64,000 nt of DNA from Sphaerisporangium rufum. GTDB taxonomy: Bacteria; Actinomycetota; Actinomycetes; Streptosporangiales; Streptosporangiaceae. Positions 1 to 8,906 of this stretch are shown here, piece after piece (position 1 is the stretch's first letter; each line of letters starts with the position of its first letter). Both the position numbers and the translations under genes were made by a program. Location: NCBI RefSeq assembly GCF_016863395.1, contig NZ_BOOU01000059.1, positions 95,201-159,200 of the forward strand, in the 5' to 3' direction. Below the pieces are notes generated by a model. That model was not told the origin of the DNA, ran no database searches, and saw only the letters and a list, made by a program, of their open reading frames with translations.

Positions 1-125
1 CCATCGTGGCCGGCCTGGTCGCCGCGCACGGCGGGACGGTGACGGTCGACACCGCGCCCGGCGCCGGCGCCACCTTCCGCGTCCTCCTGCCCCTCACCCC
101 GGAGGCGCATCCGCCGGCGGACTGA
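1..125 (+). CDS. Sensor histidine kinase, C-terminal end (partial)
   Basis: Only the last 40 codons are present; the reading frame begins at base 3 and ends in TGA at 123-125. The residues match the G2 box and final strand of a GHKL histidine-kinase ATPase domain: IVAGLVAAHGGTV, then a Thr-x-Pro-Gly-x-Gly-x-x-Phe stretch (APGAGATFRV) and a short tail. A membrane two-component sensor is likely, but no sensor or dimerisation part is in view. No response regulator follows, so any partner lies upstream of the window. Confidence 0.75.
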   Translation, partial: IVAGLVAAHGGTVTVDTAPGAGATFRVLLPLTPEAHPPAD

Positions 126-177
126 CCGGCGCCCGCACGCCGGTCGCGTGGGCCCGCACTCCGGTTCACTCCTGATC

Positions 178-224
178 CCGGGCTGCGACAAGGCAGGTCA
201 GCCGATGCCGGGCTGCGACAAGGC
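178..224. repeat. 17-bp direct repeat, two copies 30 bp apart
   Basis: The 17-mer CCGGGCTGCGACAAGGC occurs at 178-194 and identically at 208-224, with diverged sequence between. It sits in the 247-bp gap between the kinase and the WYL regulator. It could be a small duplication or a regulator site; nothing ties it to a gene. Confidence 0.6.
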
Positions 225-229
225 TTGTC

Positions 230-307
230 ATCGCGACCCGGCAGCAGGCCCGCGACCACCTGACCACTCTGCTCCCGGTACGCGAGCGGATGCGGCCCGG
301 GCGGTAA
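230..307 (+). pseudogene. Possible remnant of a tetratricopeptide repeat gene
   Basis: An open stretch of about 25 codons ending in TAA reads ARDHLTTLLPVRERM in its middle. This resembles the helix pair of the TPR units in actinobacterial NB-ARC/TPR proteins (ARDxLxxLLPVRERVLG is the pattern I recall). There is no start and no longer frame, so at most it is a decayed tail. Low confidence. Confidence 0.25.
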
Positions 308-372
308 GGCGGGGGCGATCAGGCGCGGCCCAGGGGCCGTAGCCGTCGCGTTCCGGGCCCGGCCTGGCCGGT

Positions 373-1341
373 TCAGGGCGGCGGGGGGCCGGCCGCGTCG
401 CGGAGGCGGGCGGCCAGGGCACGCATCCGGCCGGCCAGCTCGGGCGGCTCGTGCACGGTGAAGTCCAGGTCCAGCAGCCCGAGGGTCAGCGCCAGCCACT
501 CCAGCGAATCGCCCCCGGTGCGCAGCAGGCAGGTGTCCTCGTCGACCGCCTCCAGCCGCACGTGGGCCGAGGGCCGGATCCGCTCGGCGACCACGGCCAG
601 CGGGGCGCGCAGGGTGACCACGGCCTGGTACCGGCTGATCGGGGCCACGATGGACCGCTCGACGTACCCCTCGGGCGGCTCGCGGCGGGCGAACCGGACA
701 CCGGTCGGCCGCGGACCGGTGATCCGGTCCACCCGGAAGGTGCGCCAGTCACCCCGCCCGGCATCCCAGGCGACCAGGTACCAGCGGCGCCCGGCCGCCA
801 CCAGCCGGTAGGGCTCGGCCAGCCGGGGGCTCTGCGCGCCGTCCCGGCGGCGGTAGCCGAACCGCAGCCGCTCGCGGTCCCGGCCGGCCTGGGCCAGCAG
901 CGCCAGCGTCGCCGGGTCGACCGTCGGCCACGGCCCGGGCGGCGGGGCGGGCAGCGCCACGGTCTGGGTCTGCAGCGCGTTCACCCGGCGGCGCAGCCGG
1001 GAGGGCAGCACCTGTTCCAGCTTGGCCAGCGCGCGGGCCGAGGTCTCCTCAATCCCGGTGACCGTGCCCGCCGCCGCGGTGCGCAGGCCGACCGCGATGG
1101 CCACCGCCTCCTCGTCGTCCAGCAGCAGCGGCGGCATCGCCGTGCCGGCCGCCAGCCGGTAACCGCCGGCCGGGCCGCTGGTCGCGTCCACCGGATAGCC
1201 CAGCTCGCGCAGCCGGTCGACGTCGCGGCGCAGGGTGCGCGGGCTGACCGCCAGCCGCCCGGCCAGCTCCGGGCCGGGCCACTCGTGCCGCGCCTGCAGC
1301 AGGGAGAGCAACCGCAGCACCCGGCCCGTCGTGTCCGCCAT
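373..1341 (-). CDS. WYL-domain transcriptional regulator (YafY/DeoR-like)
   Basis: A 322-aa regulator with an N-terminal winged helix (about residues 1-60; VSPRTLRRDVDRLRELGYPV is the recognition segment), then a WYL domain (about 140-230) with the RWYLVAWD core and the arginine-rich FRVDRI strand, then a C-terminal WCX-type extension. WYL domains are thought to bind nucleic-acid-derived or other small ligands. It is divergent from the UvrA-like gene (63 bp between starts), so a role in controlling that gene or itself is likely. ATG 1341 is the first methionine before the HTH; no good ribosome site precedes it. Confidence 0.85.
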   Translation of the reverse strand: MADTTGRVLRLLSLLQARHEWPGPELAGRLAVSPRTLRRDVDRLRELGYPVDATSGPAGGYRLAAGTAMPPLLLDDEEAVAIAVGLRTAAAGTVTGIEETSARALAKLEQVLPSRLRRRVNALQTQTVALPAPPPGPWPTVDPATLALLAQAGRDRERLRFGYRRRDGAQSPRLAEPYRLVAAGRRWYLVAWDAGRGDWRTFRVDRITGPRPTGVRFARREPPEGYVERSIVAPISRYQAVVTLRAPLAVVAERIRPSAHVRLEAVDEDTCLLRTGGDSLEWLALTLGLLDLDFTVHEPPELAGRMRALAARLRDAAGPPPP

Positions 1342-1391
1342 GGATGCCACGATGGCACGAATCGCGGCCAGGAACCGACCGCGATGCTGTC

Positions 1392-1397
1392 TAGCGT
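1392..1397 (+). promoter_or_regulatory. -10 element for leaderless uvrA-like mRNA
   Basis: TAGCGT lies 7 nt before ATG 1405 and there is no ribosome-binding sequence, so transcription probably starts at the ATG. Confidence 0.5.
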
Positions 1398-1404
1398 CGG
1401 GTAC

Positions 1405-3657
1405 ATGAGCCATATCGAGATCACCGGTGCGCGGCAGCACAACCTCAAGAACGTCTCGCTGAAGATCCCGAAGCGGCAGATCACGGTCTTCACCGGCGTC
1501 TCCGGATCCGGCAAGACCTCCATCGTGTTCAGCACCATCGCGGCGGAGTCGCAGCGGCAGCTCAACGAGACGTTCCCCGCGTTCGTCCGCAACCGGCTGC
1601 CGAAATACGGCCGCCCGGACGCCGACGAGATCGCCGGCCTGTCCGCCGCGGTCGTCATCGGCCAGCAGCGCCTCGGCGGCAACTCCCGGTCCACCGTCGG
1701 CACCGCCACCGACATCCACGCGCTGCTGCGGCTGCTCTTCTCCCGGGTGGGCACGCCGTTCGCCGGCTACTCCGACGCCTTCTCGTTCAACGAGCCCGCC
1801 GGCATGTGCCCGGAGTGCCAGGGCCTCGGCCGGCGGGTCGCGCTGGACGTGGACCGGGCGGTGGACCGGTCGAAGTCGCTGAACGACGGCGCCATCCTGC
1901 TGCCCGGCTACACGGTGGGCGGTTACTACTGGTCGACGTTCGCGCAGTCCGGCCTGTTCGACAACGACAAGCCGCTGGCCGGCTACACCGAGGCCGAGTG
2001 GGAGACGTTCCTGCACGGCGTCGGCCCCCGCTTCCAGATCAAGATCAAGAGCGGCCAGGCTCCGCAGAAGTACGAGGGCCTGATCGTCAAGTTCGACCGC
2101 CTGCACGTCAACCGGGACACCGAGGACTCCGCGCGGCGCGACGCGGCGCTGGCCTTCACCACCGTCCGGCGCTGCCCGCTGTGCCGGGGGGCGCGGCTGA
2201 ACCAGGCCGCGCTGGCCTGCCGGATCGACGGCCGCAACATCGCCGAGCTGGCCGCGATGGAGGTCCGCCACCTGGTGGACGTGGTAGCCGCCATCGACGC
2301 CCCGGTCGCGGCCCCGATGGTGGAGGCCCTGGTGAACCGGCTGCGGCACATGGTCACCATCGGACTCGGCTACCTCAGCCTGGACCGCCCCACTCCCACG
2401 CTGTCCGGCGGCGAGTCGCAGCGCGTCAAGATGGTCAAGCACCTGGGCAGCAGCCTGACCGACATGACCTACATCTTCGACGAGCCGACCATCGGGCTGC
2501 ACCCGCGCGACGTGGCCAACACCAACCGGCTGCTCCGCGAGCTGCGCGACAAGGGGAACACCGTGCTGGTCGTGGAGCACGACCGCGCCGTGATCGAGAT
2601 CGCCGACCACGTGGTCGACGTCGGGCCGCACGCCGGTACCCGCGGCGGTGAGATCGTCTACGAGGGCGGCGTCGCCGGGCTGCGGCGGGCCGGCACCGTC
2701 ACCGGGCGGCATCTGCGCCGCCGCCCGGAGCTCAAGAAGGCCGTCCGGCCGGCCACCGGCCGGCTCACCGTGGCCGGCGCCACCGTGCACAATCTCAAGA
2801 ACGTCACCGTGGACTTCCCCGCCGGAGTGCTCACCGCGGTCACCGGGGTCGCGGGCTCGGGCAAGAGCAGCCTGGTCAACACGGCGTTCCTGGCCGCGCA
2901 CCCGGACGCGGTGGTCGTGGACCAGTCCGCCGTCGGCACCTCGGCCCGCTCCACCCCGGCCACCTACACCGGCCTGATGGACAAGGTGCGTGCGATGTTC
3001 GCCGCGGCGGGCGGGGTGAGCGCCGGGCTGTTCAGCTTCAACTCCACCGGCGCCTGCCCTGAATGTCACGGCCTGGGGGTGGTCCACACCGATCTGGCGT
3101 TCATGGACGGCGTCACCTCGGCCTGCCAGGCGTGCCGCGGACGGCGGTTCCGCGATGACGTGCTGCGGCACAAGGTGCGCGGCAGGTCGATCTCCGACGT
3201 GCTGGAGATGACGGTGAGCGAGGCGGTGGAGTTCTTCACCGAGCCGAAGCCCCGGCGCGTCCTGCGCGCCCTCGACGAGGTGGGGCTGGGCCATCTCAAG
3301 CTCGGCCGGCCGCTGAGCACGCTGTCCGGCGGCGAGTGCCAGCGGATCAAGCTGGCCGGCGAGCTGCACCGCCAGGGCAAGGTGTACGTCATGGACGAGC
3401 CCACCACCGGCCTGCACATGGCCGATGTCGAGCGGCTACTCGGCATCCTGGACCGGCTGGTCGACGCCGGGAACACGGTGATCGTCATCGAGCACGACCT
3501 GGACGTGGTCGAGCACGCCGACTGGGTGGTGGACCTCGGGCCGGACGGCGGCGACCGCGGCGGCACCATCGTCTTCGAGGGCACGCCGCACGACCTGGCG
3601 GCCGCCGGCGGCTCGCACACCGGCACCGCCCTGCGGCACCACCTCGCCGCCCGCTGA
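1405..3657 (+). CDS. UvrA-like ABC ATPase, short form (drug-resistance/repair type)
   Basis: A 750-aa tandem ABC ATPase of the UvrA class. It has Walker [10 protein letters not shown] (30-38) and GVAGSGKSS (480-488), signature motifs LSGGESQRV (332) and LSGGECQRI (639), Walker B/D-loops [11 protein letters not shown] and [11 protein letters not shown], and zinc pairs CPEC/CPLC in half 1 and CPEC/CQAC in half 2. Canonical UvrA is about 950 residues; this one is shorter in the region between the first Walker A and first signature motif, so the insertion domain of true UvrA seems absent. Such short paralogues (for example DrrC-like) are linked to resistance to DNA-intercalating drugs rather than routine excision repair; that role is inference here. 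Confidence 0.85.
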   Translation: MSHIEITGARQHNLKNVSLKIPKRQITVFTGVSGSGKTSIVFSTIAAESQRQLNETFPAFVRNRLPKYGRPDADEIAGLSAAVVIGQQRLGGNSRSTVGTATDIHALLRLLFSRVGTPFAGYSDAFSFNEPAGMCPECQGLGRRVALDVDRAVDRSKSLNDGAILLPGYTVGGYYWSTFAQSGLFDNDKPLAGYTEAEWETFLHGVGPRFQIKIKSGQAPQKYEGLIVKFDRLHVNRDTEDSARRDAALAFTTVRRCPLCRGARLNQAALACRIDGRNIAELAAMEVRHLVDVVAAIDAPVAAPMVEALVNRLRHMVTIGLGYLSLDRPTPTLSGGESQRVKMVKHLGSSLTDMTYIFDEPTIGLHPRDVANTNRLLRELRDKGNTVLVVEHDRAVIEIADHVVDVGPHAGTRGGEIVYEGGVAGLRRAGTVTGRHLRRRPELKKAVRPATGRLTVAGATVHNLKNVTVDFPAGVLTAVTGVAGSGKSSLVNTAFLAAHPDAVVVDQSAVGTSARSTPATYTGLMDKVRAMFAAAGGVSAGLFSFNSTGACPECHGLGVVHTDLAFMDGVTSACQACRGRRFRDDVLRHKVRGRSISDVLEMTVSEAVEFFTEPKPRRVLRALDEVGLGHLKLGRPLSTLSGGECQRIKLAGELHRQGKVYVMDEPTTGLHMADVERLLGILDRLVDAGNTVIVIEHDLDVVEHADWVVDLGPDGGDRGGTIVFEGTPHDLAAAGGSHTGTALRHHLAAR

Positions 3658-3701
3658 CCGCCCCCCTCACCCGGAGCCGCCGCGACCGGCACCGCCTCGC
3701 C

Positions 3702-3818
3702 CGGAGCCGGTCCACGCTCGGCCACCTCACCCGGGGCGCCCGCATGGAGCCACCTCACCGGTGCCAAGCCACGCGGAGCCGGTCCGCGCTCGGCCACCCA
3801 CCGGGGGGCACCGGCATG
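3702..3818. repeat. Imperfect ~44-bp direct repeat in an intergenic region
   Basis: Two related segments, 3702-3745 and 3774-3818, share the order CGGAGCCGGTCC, GCTCGGCCACC, a G-run and GCATG with a few substitutions. They occupy the 256-bp gap after the UvrA-like gene. I see no gene or terminator in this gap. Confidence 0.5.
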
Positions 3819-3913
3819 ACGCCGCCCAGCCGGCGCCGTCCTCGCCGGGCCGCCGTACCCAGGTCGCGAACACCCCGCGGCCGGCGCCGGTGGTCCACGC
3901 CGGGCGGCCGGTG

Positions 3914-6493
3914 TCAGCCCGCCGGGAAAGGCTCGTCGGGGAAGGCCCCGGAGGTGGTGCCGGTGGGCAGCTCGACCTGGTCACCCTCGGCGAGCCCGGA
4001 CCGCACCTCCACGTACCGGTCGCCCCGCACGCCGAGCCGGACCGGCCGCTGGACGGTCCGGCCACCGGCGCTGACCAGCACGGTGCTCACCCCGTCGGCC
4101 CGGGTGCGCACCGCCTGCGCCGGGATGTAGAGGGTGCCGGCCGCCTCGTCCACCGTCACGCTCACCGTCGCCCCCTGCCCGAGCATCAGCCCGCCGGGCG
4201 GCCGGTCGAACGCGATCATCACTCCGTAGCGCACCAGCCGGCCGGTGCCGGTCGCGGCGACGTCGACGTGCGTCACCCGGCCCGGATACACCTGGCCGGG
4301 GCGGGTGGCCAGGGTCACCTCGGCCCGGCGGCCGACCCGGAGCCGGCCCACGTCGGTCTGGGTGAACATCGCCTGCACCTGTAGCTCGTCCAGGTCGCCC
4401 AGGGTGACGAAGGTGGCACCGGCCGACGCCTGGTCACCGGTCGCGCCGAGCACCGCGAGGATCGTGCCGGCCACCGGTGCCTTGATCGTCGCTCCGGCCA
4501 GCGCCTCGTCCGCCTCGCGCAGGTCGGTGGCCGCCCGGGCCACCGCGGCCGCCGCCTGCGCCACCGTGGTCACCGCGCCGCCCTGACCACTCCCGCCCTG
4601 ACCACCGTGCGCTCCCAAGGCGCCCTGCGCACCCTGGCCGCCCTGCGCGCCCCGGCCGCCCTGGGCGCCCCGGCCGCCCTGGGCGCCCCGGCCGTTCCCC
4701 GACCGGCCCGATCCGGACGGGTCGCCCTGGCCGCCGGAGCCGGACGGGCGCGCCGACGGCTCCGGCCGCGGCGTGCGCCCGTCCGGCGATTCACAGCCGG
4801 TGGGCGGCGCAGCGGACGGCGCCACCGGCGGTCCGGGCGTGCTGCCGCCGTCCGGCGCGCCGGGCGGCGGGGCGACCACCACGATCGACGGGGACGGCCG
4901 CGGGCCGGGTGACCCGGATCCGCGCGGACCCGGCGGCGGGGTCGGAGTCGGCGAACCCGAGGGTGCCGCCCCCGCCGCGACCAGGGCTCCCACCGGGGTC
5001 GCACCGGCCGGTGAAGCCCCCAGGTGCCCCGCACCGGCCGCCGCACCTCCCGACCGCCTTGCTCCGGCCGTCGCGGCCCCCGGCTCACCGGCCCGGGCGG
5101 ATGATCCGGATGCACCGGTACCACCGGCCGGCGAGCCGGCTCGCGGGGCCGGCGTACGGCTCCCGGCGGGCGACGGCGAGCGGCCGGCGGACGGCGTGGC
5201 CTCCGCTGCCCGGCGGCCGGTGTCCGAAGGAGCGCCCGCCACCGGCGTCCGGCCGGCAGCGGAGGGGGACGCCGACACCGAGGGGCGGACCGGTGCCGGC
5301 GACGTGGGCGTCGCCTTCGCGGAGGCCGGCGGGTGCGGCGACGCCGTCCCGGCGGGCCTGGTCCGGTGTGGCGCCGGGTTCCCGGCACCCTCGGGCACGT
5401 GAGCCGACCCGGTCCGGCCCGCCATCGGGAGCGCCTTGCTCCGCGCGGGCACCGGGACCGCCTTCGTCCGAGCCGGCGCCGGGACCGCCCTGGTCCGCGC
5501 GGGCGCCGGGGTCGCCTTCGTCCTGGCGTGCTCGGGGGACGGCGTCGGGGTCGGGCTGGGCGTGCGGGAGGCGGCGGGCGTACCGGCACGGTCACCGCCG
5601 GCGCCCCACTCGGCACCGGCCCCGCGCACCGGGACGCCGGCCGGATCCGCGGTGCCATCGTGCGCCGTGGCCACGCCGGACACCGGGGCCTCGGCCGCCA
5701 TCAGCGCCGCTGCCGGTACCGCCATGATCGGCTCCGTCCGGGGTCGCACGGTCACCACCACCAGGGGCGCGGTCGGTGCCGGCGAGGGCGCCGGGCTCGC
5801 CGCCGGCGGGCAGGTCACTCTCGCCGTGGGCGTCGCCGGCGGCCGGACGGTCGGCGTCCTGGACGGCCGGCCGGTGGGCCCGCCCGACGGCCGGCCGGAC
5901 GGCGTACCGGTCGGACCGGTGGTCGGCCGCCCGGACGGCGTACCGGTCGGACCGGTGGTCGGCCGGGCGGACGGTGACCCGGACGGCGTACCCGTGGGAC
6001 CGGTGGTCGGCCGCCCGGACGGCGCGCCGGTCGGGCGGAGAGCGGGGCCGCCGGACGGCCGGGTGCCGGTGGGGGCACGCCGCCCGCTGCCACCGGTCCC
6101 GCCGGCCGGGGCGGCCGGCGGGTTCTCCAGCCGGTCCAGCGTCTCCTCGGCGGCGGCCAGCGCGGCGGCGGCCCCCTCGCGGTCCTCGCGGGCGAGCGTG
6201 CCGTCCACCCGGGCCAGCACCTGGCCCTTCTTCACCCGGCTGCCCGGCCGGACGCGGACATCGACCACCCGGCCGGAGGCGCCGAACGCCAGGTCCCGGG
6301 TTTGGGCGTCCACCGTGTTCCCGGCGGCGGACACCGCGCTGACGACGGTGCCACGCCGGGCGGCGGCCAGCTCGATCGGCGCCTTCGGCGTCCCGTCCTC
6401 GGCGAGCAGGACCAGCCCGGCGCCGGCCAGCAGGACGGCCGCGAGGGCGAGACCTCCCGCGCGCGCGGCGGCCGGTGCGCTCCTCGATCTCAT
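3914..6493 (-). CDS. HlyD/RND-type membrane-fusion (adaptor) protein with giant low-complexity insert
   Basis: About 859 aa. After an N-terminal membrane anchor (residues ~13-32) comes the first lipoyl half ([18 protein letters not shown]) and a short helix ending near residue 128. A block of roughly 500 residues rich in Pro, Thr, Ser, Gly and Ala follows, then the second helix ([20 protein letters not shown]), the second lipoyl half ([19 protein letters not shown]), the beta-barrel and a C-terminal proximal domain. The insert sits where the periplasmic coiled-coil hairpin normally is. ATG 6493 is chosen over the one at 6502 because AGGA stands 8 nt before it. No ABC or RND pump gene adjoins it, so its partner is unknown. 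Confidence 0.8.
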   Translation of the reverse strand: MRSRSAPAAARAGGLALAAVLLAGAGLVLLAEDGTPKAPIELAAARRGTVVSAVSAAGNTVDAQTRDLAFGASGRVVDVRVRPGSRVKKGQVLARVDGTLAREDREGAAAALAAAEETLDRLENPPAAPAGGTGGSGRRAPTGTRPSGGPALRPTGAPSGRPTTGPTGTPSGSPSARPTTGPTGTPSGRPTTGPTGTPSGRPSGGPTGRPSRTPTVRPPATPTARVTCPPAASPAPSPAPTAPLVVVTVRPRTEPIMAVPAAALMAAEAPVSGVATAHDGTADPAGVPVRGAGAEWGAGGDRAGTPAASRTPSPTPTPSPEHARTKATPAPARTRAVPAPARTKAVPVPARSKALPMAGRTGSAHVPEGAGNPAPHRTRPAGTASPHPPASAKATPTSPAPVRPSVSASPSAAGRTPVAGAPSDTGRRAAEATPSAGRSPSPAGSRTPAPRAGSPAGGTGASGSSARAGEPGAATAGARRSGGAAAGAGHLGASPAGATPVGALVAAGAAPSGSPTPTPPPGPRGSGSPGPRPSPSIVVVAPPPGAPDGGSTPGPPVAPSAAPPTGCESPDGRTPRPEPSARPSGSGGQGDPSGSGRSGNGRGAQGGRGAQGGRGAQGGQGAQGALGAHGGQGGSGQGGAVTTVAQAAAAVARAATDLREADEALAGATIKAPVAGTILAVLGATGDQASAGATFVTLGDLDELQVQAMFTQTDVGRLRVGRRAEVTLATRPGQVYPGRVTHVDVAATGTGRLVRYGVMIAFDRPPGGLMLGQGATVSVTVDEAAGTLYIPAQAVRTRADGVSTVLVSAGGRTVQRPVRLGVRGDRYVEVRSGLAEGDQVELPTGTTSGAFPDEPFPAG
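4622..4693. repeat. 18-bp tandem repeat, 4 copies, inside the adaptor gene
   Basis: Four units (4622-4639, 4640-4657, 4658-4675, 4676-4693) of the form GCCCTGGGCGCCCCGGCC encode Gly-Ala-Gln-Gly-Gly-Arg/Gln repeats at the end of the insert. The last two units are identical. Confidence 0.8.
5901..6020. repeat. 36-bp tandem repeat, 3 copies, inside the adaptor gene
   Basis: Units at 5901-5936, 5937-5972 and 5985-6020, the last after a 12-bp insertion, encode a 12-residue [10 protein letters not shown] type repeat at the start of the insert. Near-identity of the units points to recent slippage or unequal crossing over. Confidence 0.8.
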
Positions 6494-6646
6494 GGCGGCC
6501 ATCCTGGCGGCACCAGGTCATGTCTGGCTCAGCCCATCCTGAAGGTTTCCTGAGGATCAGGCCGGCCACCACGAGACGCGACGGCGGGCGACGGTTCCGG
6601 CGGTTTCGCGGGAGTATGGGGACACATCGATCACCGGGAGGATCAC

Positions 6647-6988
6647 ATGTCACGAGATCTTTTCGCGGGCGTCCCCGTCGTAAGCCTCGCGGCGGCGTTG
6701 CCGTGGTACGAGCGGCTCTTCGGCGGGCCGCCCTCGTTCCGGCCGAACGATGTCGAGGCGGTGTGGGAGATGGCCGAGCACCGGTACGTCTACCTGGTGC
6801 AGGATCCGGAACGTGCCGGGAACGCCCTGGTGCTGTCCTTCGTCGACGATCTGGATGAGCGGGTCGCCGGGCTGGCCGGGCGGGGCATCGAGCCGGCCCG
6901 GCACGAGACGTACGACGGCGGGGTGACCAAGGTGACCTACCGCGACGCGGACGGCAACGAGATCGCCTTCGGCCACGCCCCCGGGTGA
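6647..6988 (+). CDS. VOC-family (glyoxalase/bleomycin-resistance fold) protein
   Basis: A 113-aa single VOC module. It opens with a short strand (GVPVVSLAAALPWYERLFG) typical of this fold and closes with the metal-side strand DADGNEIAFGH. GGGAGGATCAC provides a ribosome site just before ATG. Members include metal-dependent dioxygenases, isomerases and drug-binding resistance proteins; the substrate cannot be told from sequence. It is transcribed alone. Confidence 0.8.
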   Translation: MSRDLFAGVPVVSLAAALPWYERLFGGPPSFRPNDVEAVWEMAEHRYVYLVQDPERAGNALVLSFVDDLDERVAGLAGRGIEPARHETYDGGVTKVTYRDADGNEIAFGHAPG

Positions 6989-7043
6989 CGCCACCGGTCT
7001 TGGTTCGGTCCGCCACCGGACGGGCCGGTGGCGGCGGGCGGAG

Positions 7044-7934
7044 TCAGTCGAAGAGGTCGGTGGCGGTGGTGGCGGTCGCGGCCCGCTGGATCCAGGTGTC
7101 CAGCAGGGTGCTGTCGGTGCACTCCATGATGCGGTCGCGTACCTCGCCTGGGACGGGGATTCCTCGTCCGGCCAGCAGCACGAGGACCGCCTCCGCTTTC
7201 CCTTCGGCTTTCCCTTCGGCTTTCCCTTCGGCTTTCCCTTCTTCTCTTCCTTCGGCGACGTACTTCTTGGCGAAGTCGCTCTGGTATTCGTACGTGCCCA
7301 CCGCCATCAATACCTCCCAGTTCTTGCGCGCCGCCTCCGGCAGCATCGCGAACACGAAATCAGCGTACAACCGGGCCCGCTCGTCGTCGACGACGGTAAG
7401 CCCGGCCAGGCATGCCTCCAGCACCGGCTGGGCGGCGTCCTCACCGCCATGAGTGACCGCCGAGAGCACGGCCATCTCCGGCGAGCGGATCGCCGTCCTT
7501 GAATCGGTTATCAGGGGCACCGCGCCGGGGTCGGCCACCAGTGGAGTGAGATTCCACCCGGGGTGTCCCATGTCGATGGTCTTCGCACACCACCGGGCGA
7601 TCCCCGGGTCGGTACAGATGACCAGCAGCAGTGCCGGACATTTCAGGCGCGCACGGATGGACGCCAGGTAGACCGGCCAGCTCCAACGCTTGCCGGGGTC
7701 GCGGCCGCGTTGCACCTCGACCACCACCGCCAGGGCCGGCTTGTCGGCCCACAGCACGGTGATCGTGTCCGATTGGTATTCGAGCGGCTTGAATTGCGTT
7801 AGATCGCCCGGCTCCACGCGCGCCTCGCGATGCGCCGGCAACGGCACCTTGAGCACTTGTTCCAGGATCTCGCCCGCCAACTCGGGGCGATTTCGGAAAA
7901 GGGCGATCAACGCCTCGTGTTCCATCGTCAGCAT
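7044..7934 (-). CDS. Rpn/PD-(D/E)XK nuclease-like protein of actinobacterial type
   Basis: About 296 aa. The N-terminal half has the layout of recombination-promoting-nuclease-like proteins: EHEALIALFRNRPELAGEIL, then an aspartate strand (YQSDTITVLW) and the VVVEVQRGRD strand that carries the PD-(D/E)XK core residues. The C-terminal part has four GKAE repeats and a short helical tail. A TTG lies further upstream, but ATG 7934 is preferred because TAAAGT stands 7 nt before it. It lies next to AT-rich DNA. Such proteins are numerous and probably recently transferred; the function in cells is unclear. Confidence 0.65.
   Translation of the reverse strand: MLTMEHEALIALFRNRPELAGEILEQVLKVPLPAHREARVEPGDLTQFKPLEYQSDTITVLWADKPALAVVVEVQRGRDPGKRWSWPVYLASIRARLKCPALLLVICTDPGIARWCAKTIDMGHPGWNLTPLVADPGAVPLITDSRTAIRSPEMAVLSAVTHGGEDAAQPVLEACLAGLTVVDDERARLYADFVFAMLPEAARKNWEVLMAVGTYEYQSDFAKKYVAEGREEGKAEGKAEGKAEGKAEAVLVLLAGRGIPVPGEVRDRIMECTDSTLLDTWIQRAATATTATDLFD
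7195..7241. repeat. 12-bp tandem repeat encoding (GKAE)4
   Basis: About four copies of GCTTTCCCTTCG on the + strand encode Gly-Lys-Ala-Glu repeats on the - strand within the Rpn-like gene. It is a likely length-variable charged linker. Confidence 0.8.
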
Positions 7935-7941
7935 GGCCAGG

Positions 7942-7947
7942 ACTTTA
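7942..7947 (-). promoter_or_regulatory. -10 element for leaderless Rpn-like gene
   Basis: On the - strand TAAAGT is followed by 7 nt and then ATG 7934. The sequence upstream (7948-8045) is much richer in A and T than the surroundings. Confidence 0.45.
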
Positions 7948-8221
7948 TAGCGCCGGCAAAGTTCGCTCAAACTTTCGAGCAGGTGGTTAAATCTGCCGTC
8001 AGCGAGCTATTTAATACTCTATTTCCGGCATTCGTGCCTTGCTGAATGGGCCACCCGGAAGATCGCTGGGGGGATCCGTCCGCCGGCGATGGGGCGCACC
8101 GATAGCGGGAGAGCCATGATCGATGGCTCATCGGCGGCGGCTGCGGCCCGCGAGGTGACCTCCGGCTCCCCGGGCTCGTCTCCGGGCCGGCTCGCGCCGG
8201 GGGAACGACCCGGGCGGCGCG

Positions 8222-8305
8222 TCAGGTGAACAGCGCGCCGATCAGTACGATCAGCACGAGCAGCGCGAGCACCGTGGGGAGCAACCAGCGACGGGGACGG
8301 TCCAC
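8222..8305 (-). CDS. 27-residue single-span membrane peptide
   Basis: A GTG-started frame of 28 codons ending in TGA encodes a short basic head (MDRPRRW), one hydrophobic helix of about 20 residues (from LLPTVLALLVLIVLIG onward) and a Phe-Thr end. TAGGCT lies 7 nt before the GTG, the same leaderless pattern as many genes here, and this supports expression. It sits just downstream of thpR on the same strand. I do not recognise it; it could be a regulator of a membrane protein or simply a small transmembrane protein. Confidence 0.5.
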   Translation of the reverse strand: MDRPRRWLLPTVLALLVLIVLIGALFT

Positions 8306-8312
8306 GTATTGG

Positions 8313-8318
8313 AGCCTA
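8313..8318 (-). promoter_or_regulatory. -10 element for the small membrane peptide
   Basis: TAGGCT on the - strand, 7 nt before GTG 8305. It overlaps the last codons of thpR, so the peptide would have its own transcript. Confidence 0.45.
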
Positions 8319-8906
8319 ACTCCGCCCGGCCGATGACCCGCGCACGCCGGCACCGCCGAGCGGCCAGGTCTCCAGGATCTCGTAGCGGACGGTGGCGCCG
8401 AGGTGGCTGCGCACCAGGTGGACGTGCCCGGCGTGCCACGGCGACCCGGCGAAGCCGCGCAGCGACTCGACCAGCGGCCGGACGTCGATGCCGGCCCGCG
8501 GGCGGGCCCGCGCCACGGTGAGGTGCGGCCGGAACCTCCGCCGCTCGGCCATCTCCACGCCCGCGCGCCGCGCTCCGGCCGCCAGCGACGCGGCCAGCCG
8601 GGGCAGCACCGGCTCGCCGCCGGCCAGGCCGAGCCAGACGACCTGCGCCCGGGCGGCGGACGGGAACGCCCCGCCGGCGCCGAACACCAGAGTCACCGCC
8701 TGGTACCGCCCGACCGCCCGGCCCAGCCGCCCGGTGAGGTCCGGCAGCACCCGCTCGGGGACCTCGCCGAGGAACGCCATGGTGACGTGCCAGGTCTCCG
8801 GCGCCGTCCAGCGCAGCTCCGGCCACGCCTCCCGGTGGGAGCCGAGGGCCGCCGCGATCTCAGCGAGCGCCTCCGGGGGCGGCGACAACGCCACGAACAA
8901 CCGCAT
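8316..8906 (-). CDS. thpR: RNA 2',3'-cyclic phosphodiesterase (LigT/2H family)
   Basis: A 196-aa 2H phosphoesterase. The two catalytic His-x-Thr motifs are HVTM (about residue 40) and HLTV (about residue 128), and the N-terminus MRLFVALSPP is typical. The enzyme opens RNA 2',3'-cyclic phosphates to 2'-phosphates in the cytoplasm. Its first 47 bp overlap the end of the upstream MFS gene, so it is probably co-transcribed with marR and the transporter. The C-terminal tail of about 15 residues is low complexity. Confidence 0.85.
   Translation of the reverse strand: MRLFVALSPPPEALAEIAAALGSHREAWPELRWTAPETWHVTMAFLGEVPERVLPDLTGRLGRAVGRYQAVTLVFGAGGAFPSAARAQVVWLGLAGGEPVLPRLAASLAAGARRAGVEMAERRRFRPHLTVARARPRAGIDVRPLVESLRGFAGSPWHAGHVHLVRSHLGATVRYEILETWPLGGAGVRGSSAGRS

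Noticed and set aside
373..3417. Very long reading frame running antisense through the whole UvrA-like gene
   Set aside because: It is produced by GC-rich third positions opposite a clear ABC ATPase. Only its last 322 codons (373-1341) hold a real protein.
1405..3657. Calling the UvrA-like gene the housekeeping uvrA
   Set aside because: It is 200 residues short, lacks the insertion region and has a private WYL regulator. The true uvrA should be elsewhere.
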